In this document: in pieces, positions 33,332-43,644 of the stretch
Position numbering within the stretch: the first letter of the stretch is position 1
How the letters are laid out: each line of letters starts with the position of its first letter
NCBI GenBank assembly: GCA_004297725.1
Contig: SCUS01000052.1
Location: forward strand, 1 to 64,000
Direction: 5' to 3'
DNA length: 64,000 bases
From: Myxococcaceae bacterium
GTDB taxonomy: Bacteria; Myxococcota_A; Polyangia; Polyangiales; Ga0077539
Position numbers and translations under genes: made by a program
Notes under the pieces: model-generated
The model's input: only the letters and a program-made list of their open reading frames with translations
Database searches by the model: none
What the model was told of the DNA's origin: nothing

Positions 33332-35301
33332 GTGCGCGCCAGGAATGAGCGCTTGACGCCCGACGGTCGAGCGGCTTTGTTGCGCCCGGAAAGGCGCGGT
33401 TTCCCATTGGGCTGGATCGTCTGGATCATCGAGAGCGCGCTGTGTCTGGTGGCCAGCTACGCCGCCGCAGTCGCCGTGTACCCCGACCGCTCGGCGCTCG
33501 ACCGCTTCATCCTCGCGATGGTGGTCGACACGGGGCTCATCCTGCTGGCGATCCACCTGTGCGGCTTCGTCGACCTGCTCTACCCGGCGCCGCTGGCGGT
33601 GGTGGCCACGCTGCTGTCGGGCGCGGTGCTCTACGCCTCGCACCGGGCGACGAAGCCCGGCGTGCTCGCGGGCTGCGTGCGCAGCGACCTGAGGGCGCCC
33701 GCCCGCCTGGTCGCGGACACCATCCGAGAGCGCGAGGTCTCCGTCGCCACGCTCGTCCCCGCGGCGCTGGCCTTCGGCACCTGCGCGGTGATGGTCTGGT
33801 ACTACCGCTCCTGGACCTGGGACCCGGTCTGGTACCACGTCCCCAAGACCTCGCTGGTCATCCAGGAGCACTCGCTCCGCTGGCTCGAGATCCCCAACAT
33901 CTGGACCCAGGGCAACCCGGCCAACCTCGAGCTCCTCGCGGTCTGGAACTGCATCTTCCCCCGCGACAACCGCTTCGACGACAGCGCGCAGCTCCCCTTC
34001 CTGCTGCTGGGCGCCGCGGTGGTCGCCGCCTGGTGCCGCCGCGTCGGCGCCTCCCGGCCCCTCAGCGCCGCCCTCGGCGCCGTCTGGATCGCCCTCCCCC
34101 CGATCTTCCTCCAGGCCCACTCGACGCACGCCGACGTCGCCTGGACCAGCCTCTTCACCGCGGCGATCTACGTCACCGTCGGCACCCCCGAGCGCCGCGA
34201 CCGCTGGGTGGGCTTCCTCTGCTGGGGCCTCTTCATCGGGATGAAGTACACGGGCCTCTTCCACATCGGCCTCTGGGGGCCGTGGCTGCTGGGCCGCGCC
34301 GTGTACGAGGTCGTCCATACCCAGCCCGGTAAGCGCCTCGGTCGCACCCTCGACGTGGCCGCCTCCGGGCTCTTCGCCATCGCCCTCGGGTGCTTCAAGT
34401 ACGTCCAGAACTGGGTGCACGCCCGCAACCCGATGTGGCCCTTCGACGTCAACATCCGGTCGCTCGGCATCCACTTCCGCGGAGAGAGCAACCCCGGCGT
34501 CGAGTACGGCTCCGGCCCCGACCAGAGCCCCACCTTCTTCGGCGCCCCCAACGCCCTCCACGACCTCCTGACCTCGTGGTTCAACGACCACCCCTTCTAC
34601 GCGCCCGACGTGCGCTCCGGGGGCTTCGGGCCGGTCTTCCGCTGGCTGCTCCTCTGGTGCGTGATCGCGATCGCCTTCGACATCCTCCGGGGCCGCAACT
34701 GGCGCCGGGGCCTGCTCCCGCTGGCGCTCTTCGTCGAGTGCCTCCAGGTGCCGGTCCCGTACATGACCCGCTTCATCATCGCGGCCGCGACCGCCTCGCT
34801 GGTGTGCACCGCCATCGTCTTCAGCGAGGTGCGCTGGCGGCCCCTTCGCCTCGCCCTCTCGCTCGCCCTGGTGGGCCTCACCTGGCACGGCTACTCCGAG
34901 GGCTACCGGGGCTTCATCGTGCACCCGCGCTACTTCGAGCGGGCGCGCGGCCTCGACGCCGCCGGGCGCAACGCCCTGCAGCTCGACTCCTTCCTCTGGC
35001 CCACCCGCTGGGCCATGGCGAGGGAGCGCGAGCTCCACGCCGGGGACGTCATCGCCTACGACGAGGGCGTCCACTTCCTCAACGACCTCTTCAACCACGA
35101 CTTCGGCCCGCGCGTGGAGTTCGTCTCCAACCGCCTCGCCCCGGCGGCCTACCTCGCCCGCATCCGCGCCCTCCGCGCGAAGTGGGTCGGCGTCACCCGC
35201 GGAACGGCCGCCGAGCAGAGCCTCGTCGAGGCCGGCGCGGAGTTCCTCTTCCAGACCCCGGACTCCCCGATGGCGATGTACCGCATGCCCGCCTCACGGC
35301 C

Positions 35302-35305
<4 letters not shown>
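33332..35305 (+). CDS. GT-C type membrane glycosyltransferase-like protein
   Basis: This 657-residue polytopic membrane protein has about a dozen hydrophobic segments. 'YYRSWTWDPVWYHVPKTSLV' contains the acidic residue before Y-H-x-x-K seen in the first outer loop of PMT/ArnT-like GT-C enzymes. Later loops include 'HSTHADVAWTSLFTAAIYV' and 'GMKYTGLFHIGLWGPW'. Such enzymes transfer sugars from polyprenyl phosphate in the periplasm. The C-terminal ~150 residues form a non-membrane domain ('AGDVIAYDEGVHFLNDLFN'). Start is GTG 33332; TTG 33353 is an alternative. Its TGA overlaps the GTG of the next gene, making it the first of four coupled genes. The acceptor is unknown. Confidence 0.83.
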
Positions 35306-36479
<1,174 letters not shown>

Positions 36480-36483
<4 letters not shown>

Positions 36484-37673
36484 GCGCCCTCCTCTGGTCG
36501 CTGCTGGCGGTGCTGCTGCGCGTGGCGTGGCTGCGCGCCGTCCCTCCGGTGGCGGCCTGGGACGGGGTGGTCTACGAGCGCACCGCCTCGCGCATCGCCC
36601 AGGGAATGGGCTTCGTCGACACGTACAACAACCTCCCGCCATTCCTCCCGACCGCCTTCTACCCGGTGGGCTACCCCGGGATGCTCGCGCTGGCCCAGAT
36701 GCTCCTCGGCCCGGGTCTCTGGGTCGCCGGCGCGCTCAACGTGCTGGCCGCCGCGATCACCACCGCCGCGGTCTTCGCCCTCTCCCGACGCGCCTGGGGA
36801 AGGCCCGCGGCGCACCTCTCCGCCGCCCTCTACGCGCTCTCCCCGGGGGCGGTGCTCTACACCTCCACCCTCATGACCGAGACCGTCTCCGCGGCGCTGC
36901 TCGTCGGAGCCATCGCCCTCGCGGAGTCCTACGCCCGAGGACGCCCCGCCCGCTTCGCCCTCTCCGCGGGCCTGGTCTTCGGCGTGGCGGGCCTGGTGCG
37001 CCCACAATCACTGCTGCTCGCCCCCGTGGTGGCGCTGCTCTCCTCGCCCTCGCCCCGCCTTTCCGACCGCGTGCGCGCCGTCGCCCTCGTCGGCGTGGCC
37101 TGCGTCGCGGTGGTGCTGCCGTGGACCATCCGCAACTGCCGCGTCCTCGACGGCTGCGCGCTGGTCTCCGTCAACGGCGGCTCCAACCTCTTCATCGGCA
37201 CCGACCCCGAGGCCCACGGAACCTACCGCGACCTTCGCCGAGGCGAGGGCTGCGGCCCCGTGCTCACCGAGGTCGCCAAGGACCGCTGCTACGGCGACCT
37301 CGCCGTGCGCCGCATCGCCGCGCACCCTGCCCGCTGGCTCTCGCTGATGCCCGCCAAGCTGCAGGCCCTGCTCGACTACGAGGTCTCCCCCGCCTACTAC
37401 CTCCGCGAGGCGGGCGCCCTCTCCGAGGCCACCGCCGAGCGCGCGGCCCGCTGGCTCACGGCCTTCCATCGCCTGGTGTGCGCCCTCGCCCTGCTGGCGC
37501 TCATTGCCCGCCGTGGCCCGATGCCCCGCGCCGCGACGCTCTGCCTCGGCGCGGTCGCGGGCTCGCTCGCCGTGCACGCGGTCTTCTTCGGAGGCGACCG
37601 CTACCACATGGTCTTCCTCCCGCTGCTCGCCGTGCTCGCGGGCGCCGTGCTCTCCCCGGCGAGAGAGCGATGA
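36480..37673 (+). CDS. GT-C family glycosyltransferase-like membrane protein, paralogue 2
   Basis: This 397-residue protein has the same motif series as its neighbours: 'VAAWDGVVYERTASRIAQG', 'TAFYPVGYPGML', 'STLMTETVSAALLVGA', 'VLPWTIRNCRVLDGCALV', 'SVNGGSNLFIGT' and 'FFGGDRYHMVFLPL'. It has about ten membrane segments. An extra pair of Cys ('NCRVLDGC', 'EGCGPVL', 'KDRCYG') lies in the large outer loop and is shared with paralogue 3, so a disulfide is possible. It starts at GTG 36480 by GTGA overlap and ends by ATGA overlap with paralogue 3, so translation of the three is coupled. Confidence 0.83.
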
Positions 37674-38929
37674 CCCCCCGCTCCCCCGGGCACCGCACCG
37701 CCACCGCCGCGCTCTTCGCCCTCGCCCTCGCGGCGCGCCTCGCCTTCGGCCTGCTGGTGCGCGTCCCTCCCGCCTGGGACGGCGTGCTCTATGAGCGCGG
37801 CGCCCTCGGCCTCGCCCGGGGCCTCGGCTACTCGTGCTTCCTCTTCGGCCCCGCGGCCGACCCTTCGGTGCCGACCGCGTTCTATCCCGTGGGCTATCCC
37901 GCCTTCCTGGGAGCCCTCTACCGCCTCTTCGGCGTCTCCCCGCTGACCGTCGTGGTGAGCGGCGCCCTCCTCGGAGCCATCACCGTCGCGCTCTCCCACC
38001 GCCTCGCACTCCGCTGCGGACCCGCCCTCGCGGCCCACGGCGCCGCGCTGCTCTTCGCCCTCGCGCCGGGCCCGGTGGTCTTCTCCGTCACCCCGATGAG
38101 CGAGACCCTCTGGGGCGCCCTGCTCACCGCGACGGCGCTGGTGCTCTCGAGGGCCTCCTCCCCTCCGCGCACCCCGCAGCTCCTCGCGGCGGGCGCCCTC
38201 CTCGCCGCAGCGGTGTACGTCCGCCCGCAGGCCCTGGTGCTGGTCCCGCTGCTGCCCGCGCTGCTGCCCGGAACGCTCGCCCAGCGCCTCCGCCGCGCCG
38301 CCCTGGTCGCCGCGACCGTGGCCGCGCTGGTCGCCCCATGGACGGCGCGCAACTGCCTCGCCCTCGACGGCTGCGCCATCGTGAGCACCAACGGCGGGAG
38401 CAACCTCGCGATCGGGGCCGTGCCTCGCGCCACGGGGATGTACCTCACGCTCACCCGCGCCGACGGCTGCGCTGGCGTCGTGGGAGAGCGGGCGAGAGAG
38501 CGGTGCTGGCAGCGGGTGGCCACGAAGTCGGTGCGGCGCGACCCCTGGCGCTGGGTGCGCCTTGCGTGGCCCAAGCTCTACTTCACCTACGCCAACGAGA
38601 CCTTCCCCGCGGACTACCTCCGCGAGGCCCGTCCCGACCTGCTCGACGCGCGCCGCAACGCCCGCCTCCGCGACTGGATGACCTGGACCTGGTGGCCCCT
38701 CTGGGTCTTCGCCCTGCTCGGAGCCCTTCCCCTCCCCTTCCGGCGCCCCCTCGCCCCGGCGGGCAGGCTCTCGCTGGCGACCGTCGCGGCCGCCACCGCC
38801 ACGCACCTCGTGGTCTTCGGCGGCGACCGCTACCACCTCCCCCTGGCGGGCTTCATGGTCGCGCTGAGCGCCGCGGCCTTCCGCGGTCTCACGCGAGGTG
38901 ACCGCAGGCCGGACCGCAAGGCGGAGTGA
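37670..38929 (+). CDS. GT-C family glycosyltransferase-like membrane protein, paralogue 3
   Basis: This 419-residue protein is a third tandem copy. It has 'PPAWDGVLYERGALGLARG', 'TAFYPVGYPAFLGALY', 'VTPMSETLWGALLTATALV', 'VAPWTARNCLALDGCAIV', 'STNGGSNLAIGAVPR' and 'VFGGDRYHLPLAGFMVAL'. About ten membrane helices are visible. The ATG at 37670 overlaps the previous stop. Its last 41 bp overlap the end of the convergent DUF2171 gene. Like its neighbours it is likely to move a sugar or related group from a lipid carrier in the periplasm; donor and acceptor cannot be told from sequence. Confidence 0.83.
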   Translation: MTPRSPGHRTATAALFALALAARLAFGLLVRVPPAWDGVLYERGALGLARGLGYSCFLFGPAADPSVPTAFYPVGYPAFLGALYRLFGVSPLTVVVSGALLGAITVALSHRLALRCGPALAAHGAALLFALAPGPVVFSVTPMSETLWGALLTATALVLSRASSPPRTPQLLAAGALLAAAVYVRPQALVLVPLLPALLPGTLAQRLRRAALVAATVAALVAPWTARNCLALDGCAIVSTNGGSNLAIGAVPRATGMYLTLTRADGCAGVVGERARERCWQRVATKSVRRDPWRWVRLAWPKLYFTYANETFPADYLREARPDLLDARRNARLRDWMTWTWWPLWVFALLGALPLPFRRPLAPAGRLSLATVAAATATHLVVFGGDRYHLPLAGFMVALSAAAFRGLTRGDRRPDRKAE

Positions 38930-39146
38930 GCGACCACTCCCTCATCGCGTCCCGCCCCGGACGATCGACGTGCACCTTGTCGTCGACGACGGTCACCCAG
39001 TTCAGCGGGATGTAGTGATGAAGCCCCTGGGCGTCCCGGTTGAGCTCGATCATCTCGTCGCCGATGAGGCGATCGACCACCGCGAACTCCGAGTCCTCTG
39101 ATCCGACCACCGGCATTGCCGGGCGGATGCTGCTGATGTCGACCAT
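38889..39146 (-). CDS. DUF2171-type small PRC-barrel-like protein
   Basis: This 85-residue protein has the pattern 'MPVVGSEDSEFAVVDRLIGD', 'IELNRDAQGLHHYIPLNWV' and 'VDDKVHVDRPGRDAMREW', which matches DUF2171/PRC-barrel-like proteins often found in stress-related loci. A clear GGGAGGATT ribosome-binding site precedes the ATG at 39146. It is probably cytoplasmic; function unknown. Its 3' end overlaps paralogue 3 of the glycosyltransferases by 41 bp on the opposite strand. Confidence 0.85.
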   Translation of the reverse strand: MVDISSIRPAMPVVGSEDSEFAVVDRLIGDEMIELNRDAQGLHHYIPLNWVTVVDDKVHVDRPGRDAMREWSLTPPCGPACGHLA

Positions 39147-39519
39147 GGCGAATCCTCCCAACGACGAGGTTGTGCACTGATCGTTCCAGCGTGCCGAGAC
39201 CGCATCGCGCGCTGCGGGAGCTCCACCCTCGGGAGTGCAGAATCGCCACGCCCCCCGGTCAGGTGTGTCGCGAAGGTTCAGCCCTCGTCTCCGCCCACCG
39301 ACATCTCTCGAGGCATCCGACGCTTTCCCTGGAGATCCGACCGATTCCGTCGCTCGCGTCGTTGAAAAGTTCGCCCTGCGAGAGACCGCGCTTAGAGTCC
39401 GTTCACACCGCGGACGGGCGATATCAGGGGTGAGCGCCGGTCGTGGGACGTCTCCGTCGTGGGAGGCGCTCGCGCCCGCTTGCTCACCCCTCCGACCCTC
39501 ACTCCGCGCCCATGGACGC
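39147..39519. other. 373-bp divergent intergenic region
   Basis: This gap separates the divergent DUF2171 and PQQ-propeller genes and is less GC-rich than its surroundings. It contains TTGAAA at about 39362-39367 and a distant TTAGAG, but the spacing (about 23 bp) is too long for a good sigma-70 promoter. Long open frames crossing it look like shadows. I see no RNA gene or strong hairpin here. Confidence 0.4.
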
Positions 39520-41826
39520 ATGACCTCGTTCGACCTGCTGATCCATCGCGCTCCGACCCGCTCCCCCCGGGCCGAGGTTCGCGGTTCCGTCGCCGCCGAA
39601 ACCTCCCCGGTCACCGAGGGGGCGCACCTTCTCGACCTCGACCTCGCGGGTCAGCGCTGCACCCTCGCGCAGGACGCCGAGAACGCCGCCTACCTCCTCC
39701 GCGACGTCGCGGCGGCGCTGGTGCCGGTGCTCGAGGGCCGCGCCGCCAAGGCCCAGGTCGTCGCCCACGACACCCCCTGGGAACTCTGCTTCGTCCCAGG
39801 CGACGACACCCTCCTGGTCAGCGTCTTCCGCGGAGGCCCGGTGCCCGAGGTGCGCGTGCTCGACCGCGCCGTCGGCGTCACCGAGCTCCTCGCCGCCCTG
39901 CGCCGCGCCGCCACCGCGCTGCCCTCCCCCGCCGACGGCCTCGACGCCCTCCTCGACCGCCTCGAGGTCCAGGCCGGTCACCGCCTCGCCGCGCCGGTGC
40001 GAGGCCCGGCCACCATGCTCCAGTGGGAGAGCCGCCCGGGCTCCCTCGGCGACGACGCGCTCTCCGTGAGCTTCCAGGCGCTCAGCCCCGGCGAGGCCCC
40101 CTCCCGCCGGGAGAGCGCCCAGTCCGACCTCCACGCGCTGCTCGTCCAGGGTCGCGTGGGCATCAGCCTCCGGGGCCGAGGCGTCGAGCTCGCCCCGGGC
40201 TTCGTCGTGCTGCAGTTCGAGCGCCTCGTCGCGCTCTGCCGCCCGCTGCTCGAAGCCTGGGCCGCGCGCCGCCCGCTGCACCTCCGGATGCAGGTCTCCG
40301 ACCTCTCGCTGGGCCTTCGCCTCTCGGCCGACGAGCGCCTCGCCCTCACCTTCACCCGCAGCCCCGGGGGCTCGGTCACCCTGCCCGCGCTCTCGCCCGA
40401 GGCCCTCATCACCCCGGTGCTCGACGGCGCCCTCGCCCTCGCCGCCGCGCTCTCCCGCTGCGACCGAAGCCTCGCCCGCAACCTCCGCCTCCGCGCGCTC
40501 CGCCACGAGGCCCGCGCGCTGCGCCGCTGGCTGCGCAACCTCGGCCGCAACGACCGCCGCACCAACCCCGACCCCTCGCTCTACCAGGTCGCCGCCGAGC
40601 CCCCGGCCGCGCGGGTCGCGGCCGACGCGCTCGACCTGAGGGACGCCACGCGGCTGCGCTACACCGCCCGCTGGCGCGCGGAGATCGAGGGCCTCGACCT
40701 CGCCGGGACGCTCCTCTGCGGCGATCGGCTGATCGTCCCCGGAGCCCGGGAGCTCCACGCGCTCGACCGCATGACCGGGACGGCGATCTGGTCGGTGCCG
40801 GTGCCCCGCGCCTCGACCACGCTGGCGGGCGACGCGCTGCTCCGTCAGAGCCCCCGAGGAGAGATCGAGCTGCGCGCCTCCTCCAGCGGCGAGGTGCTCT
40901 GGACCACCCGCATCACCCCCCGCGTCGGGACCCTCTGCCTCCCCCACGCCGTCACCGCCCCGGGTCTGCCCCGGCTGGTCATCGTGGCCGAGGGGGAGCG
41001 CCGCCTCGTGGCCCTCGACCTGCGCACCGGCGAGCCCCGCTGGAGCTTCACCGCCCGCCACGCCGGAACCTTCCGGATGCGCCGCGCGGGTCGCCTCCTG
41101 GTGGTGGTCTCCGGGGACGCCACGGTGACCGCGCTCGACCTCGCGAGCGGCGAGGTGGTCTGGCGCTTCGGCGATCGGGTTCCGTTTCACACCACGCCGC
41201 TGCTGCACCGCGACCAGCTCTTCGCCGTCGCGGGCGAGGCCACCCGCGGCGCCGCCCGGCTCTACGCGCTCGACGCCTACGCGGGGGAGCACCTCTGGTC
41301 GTGCGCCATCGACGCGACCGTGTGCGCCCCCGCCTGCGTCACCAAGGACACCGTCGCCGTGCCCGTCTCCACCCGCGAGGGCGTGATGCTGGAGGGCCGC
41401 TCGGTCTCCGACGGCGTCGTGCGCTGGCAGACCGCCCTCAGCGCCGTCGCGGGCTCCAACGCCCGCCCCGCCGTCACGGCCTTCGACGACCTCTTCGTCG
41501 CCAACCTCCCCACCGGCCGCGTGCTCGCCGTCGACGCCGGCGACGGATCCACCCGCTGGTCCCGCACCCTGCGCGCCCCCCTCGGGGACGACCTCCCCCG
41601 GCGCCTCGACCCGCAGCTCCGCTCCGGCGCCCTCTTCGTCCCCCAGAGCGCCCTGGCGGTGCTCCGCCCTCGCGATGGCGCCGTGCTCGCCGAGCTCGAC
41701 GCCTGCGACCTCGTGCCCGACCTGGTGCGCGTCGACGAGCAGTGCGCGGTCTACGTCGCCGAGGAGAGCGGCCACCTCGGCTGCTACGAGCCCGGCGCCC
41801 GCCTCCGGGTGATCCGCCCGGTCTGA
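39520..41826 (+). CDS. Large cytoplasmic protein with C-terminal PQQ-like beta-propeller
   Basis: The 768-residue protein has no signal peptide. The N-terminal ~380 residues are an unrecognised alpha/beta region with Arg-rich helices. From about 390 there are repeated PQQ-like blades: 'ELHALDRMTGTAIWSVPVPR', 'VALDLRTGEPRWSF', 'TALDLASGEVVWRFGD', 'YALDAYAGEHLWSCAI' and 'LAVDAGDGSTRWSRTL'. The repeated 'ALD..tG...W' is the PQQ/Pyrrolo-quinoline-type blade signature, usually a binding scaffold rather than an enzyme when it stands alone. Start is ATG 39520; the longer upstream frame is intergenic. Function unknown. Confidence 0.83.
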   Translation: MTSFDLLIHRAPTRSPRAEVRGSVAAETSPVTEGAHLLDLDLAGQRCTLAQDAENAAYLLRDVAAALVPVLEGRAAKAQVVAHDTPWELCFVPGDDTLLVSVFRGGPVPEVRVLDRAVGVTELLAALRRAATALPSPADGLDALLDRLEVQAGHRLAAPVRGPATMLQWESRPGSLGDDALSVSFQALSPGEAPSRRESAQSDLHALLVQGRVGISLRGRGVELAPGFVVLQFERLVALCRPLLEAWAARRPLHLRMQVSDLSLGLRLSADERLALTFTRSPGGSVTLPALSPEALITPVLDGALALAAALSRCDRSLARNLRLRALRHEARALRRWLRNLGRNDRRTNPDPSLYQVAAEPPAARVAADALDLRDATRLRYTARWRAEIEGLDLAGTLLCGDRLIVPGARELHALDRMTGTAIWSVPVPRASTTLAGDALLRQSPRGEIELRASSSGEVLWTTRITPRVGTLCLPHAVTAPGLPRLVIVAEGERRLVALDLRTGEPRWSFTARHAGTFRMRRAGRLLVVVSGDATVTALDLASGEVVWRFGDRVPFHTTPLLHRDQLFAVAGEATRGAARLYALDAYAGEHLWSCAIDATVCAPACVTKDTVAVPVSTREGVMLEGRSVSDGVVRWQTALSAVAGSNARPAVTAFDDLFVANLPTGRVLAVDAGDGSTRWSRTLRAPLGDDLPRRLDPQLRSGALFVPQSALAVLRPRDGAVLAELDACDLVPDLVRVDEQCAVYVAEESGHLGCYEPGARLRVIRPV

Positions 41827-41848
41827 CCGCAGCGCCCGAGGCCGCGGG

Positions 41849-42346
41849 TCACATCTGCGTGCACTGCCAGTCGCGCGAGGTGCAGGCCGGCGTGTTGTGG
41901 CAGCTGATGCAGCGGGTCACCCGCCCGTCCTCGAGCACCTGACGGTCGCTCGCCCTCACCCTCTGCCAGTGCCAGTCGCCGTGCGCCGCGTCGTAGCCCG
42001 CGGGCTCCTTGCGCATCACCGTCCAGCCGATGATCGTCGAGCAGGTCGGGTCGGCGTACTCCTCCTTGATCACGATCGAGCCCACCGGGAGGGTGCGGCC
42101 CTCCACCCGGTAGTTGGCCATCGCCTCGGGGCTGGTCACCACGCGGATGTTGCTGATCGAGGGCGTGCCGGCGCCGTAGCTGGAGATGTGCTCGAAGGTC
42201 ATCCGGCACCCGCGCACCTCGGGAAAGCGCGAGGCGTAGTCCGAGGGCACCAGCGAGGTCGGAGGAGGCGTCTCCTCCGGACCGCAGCCAGCCGAGAGGA
42301 GCGAGAGGGAGAAGGAGAGGGAGAGGAAGGTCGCGACGCGGGCCAT
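41849..42346 (-). CDS. Cytochrome P460-like lipoprotein
   Basis: This 165-residue protein has a lipoprotein signal ending in 'LSAGC' (Cys21). The mature part has 'SSYGAGTPSISNIRVVTSPE', 'IVIKEEYADP' and 'DWHWQRVRASDRQVLEDGRV', followed by the C-terminal heme site 'CISCHN' (C146-H150). This arrangement, with the single CxxCH near the C-terminus, fits cytochrome P460 proteins, which in ammonia oxidisers oxidise hydroxylamine; in other bacteria the substrate is often unknown. It is likely in the periplasm or outer membrane. It lies 23 bp after an NHL-repeat gene on the same strand. Confidence 0.85.
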   Translation of the reverse strand: MARVATFLSLSFSLSLLSAGCGPEETPPPTSLVPSDYASRFPEVRGCRMTFEHISSYGAGTPSISNIRVVTSPEAMANYRVEGRTLPVGSIVIKEEYADPTCSTIIGWTVMRKEPAGYDAAHGDWHWQRVRASDRQVLEDGRVTRCISCHNTPACTSRDWQCTQM

Positions 42347-42369
42347 GGGCCCCGAGGATAGCGCGAAGC

Positions 42370-43644
42370 TCAGCGCATCATCACGACGCGGATGCGCTGG
42401 TTGTACGTGTCGGCCACGAAGAGCCGGCCGGCGGTGTCGGTCTCGACGCCGTAGGGGCGGTCGAGCAGCGCCAGCGTGGGCGAGGCGCCGTCGCCCTGGA
42501 ACCCTCGCATCCCGCAGCGACCCGCGACGGTGCGGATGTTCCCGTCGGGGCCCACCGCGCGCACGCAGGAGTTCTGCGTGTCGGCGATGTAGAGCGTGCC
42601 GTCGGGGCCGACGTCGACGTCCGTGGGCTGGTTGAGCGTGGCCATGGTGGCCGGTCCGCCGTCGCCGGTGGCGCCCACGGTGCCGGTGCCCGCGACGGTG
42701 GTGATCACCCCGGCGGCGTCCACCCGACGGATCACGTTGTTGCCCGTGTCGGCGATGTAGAGGTTGCCCCGGCTGTCGAAGTCGATGCGCCCCGCGGGCG
42801 AGGCCGCCTGGCCCACCGGGTTGCGGAGCTGCGCCATCAGCGCCGGACCGTTGTCCCCGGCGTAGCCCGCCATCCCGGTGCCCACCACGGTGTTGATGAC
42901 GTCCATGCCGTTGACCCGGCGGATGCGCTGGTTGGCCTGGTCGGCGATGTAGACCTCGCCCGAGGGAGAGATCGCCACGCCGACCGGGAGGTCGAGCACC
43001 GCGTTGAGCGCCGGGCCGCCGTCACCGCCGAAGTTGCGGCCGCCGGTGCCGCAGAGGTCCTCGATCATCGAGCCCGCGGTGCCGACGTTGCGCACCCGCT
43101 TGATCATGCTGTTGTGCCACGCGGCGATCAGCATGTTGCCCTGCGCGTCGAAGGCGATGGCCGTCGGGTGGTTGAGCCGATGGCGCAGCGCGGGACTCGG
43201 GACCCGAGGCGCCCCGAGGGGGATGGGCGGATCTTCCCCGTCGGAGAGCTCGCCGGTGCCGACCACGGTGCGCACCGTGCCATCGGGGGCCTGCTCTCGG
43301 ACGACGTGGTTGTTCCAGTCGAGGAAGTAGAGCCGGCCGTTGGGGCCGAGGGTCATGTCGAGCGGGAGGTAGGTCCGCGACGCGGTGCCCGCGACGTCGT
43401 TGACGCCGACGCCCGCCTCGCCGTTGCCGATGATGGTGCAGATGGTGCCCGCGGCGGGCCTGCACGACACCGGACCCACCGGCGTGACCGGCGTGTCGTT
43501 GGCGATGCCGCAGGTGCTGGCGAGGGCCTCGTCCTCGGTGAGCACCGAGGCGCAGGGATCGGTGGTGCAGCTCGCGGCGACGGCCGCGAGGGCGAGCAGG
43601 GAGAGGGGGGAAGGCGCGCGCATCGTTCGCTCCATGGAGATCAT
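42370..43644 (-). CDS. NHL-repeat beta-propeller lipoprotein, shorter copy
   Basis: This 424-residue protein begins with a signal peptide and lipobox-like 'VAASC'. It then has NHL blades such as 'PTAIAFDAQGNMLIAAWHN', 'VGVAISPSGEVYIADQANQR', 'RIDFDSRGNLYIADTGNNVI' and 'TDVDVGPDGTLYIADTQN'. Between blades are repeated 'TVVGTGMAGYAGDNGPAL' elements. NHL propellers are extracellular binding scaffolds. The ATG at 43644 overlaps the stop of the longer NHL gene (ATGA), so the two are coupled and probably work together. The longer ORF upstream is not coding. Confidence 0.88.
   Translation of the reverse strand: MISMERTMRAPSPLSLLALAAVAASCTTDPCASVLTEDEALASTCGIANDTPVTPVGPVSCRPAAGTICTIIGNGEAGVGVNDVAGTASRTYLPLDMTLGPNGRLYFLDWNNHVVREQAPDGTVRTVVGTGELSDGEDPPIPLGAPRVPSPALRHRLNHPTAIAFDAQGNMLIAAWHNSMIKRVRNVGTAGSMIEDLCGTGGRNFGGDGGPALNAVLDLPVGVAISPSGEVYIADQANQRIRRVNGMDVINTVVGTGMAGYAGDNGPALMAQLRNPVGQAASPAGRIDFDSRGNLYIADTGNNVIRRVDAAGVITTVAGTGTVGATGDGGPATMATLNQPTDVDVGPDGTLYIADTQNSCVRAVGPDGNIRTVAGRCGMRGFQGDGASPTLALLDRPYGVETDTAGRLFVADTYNQRIRVVMMR

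Noticed and set aside
39235..39519. N-terminal extension of the PQQ-propeller protein into the intergenic region
   Set aside because: Composition changes and there is no conserved feature; the ATG at 39520 is favoured.
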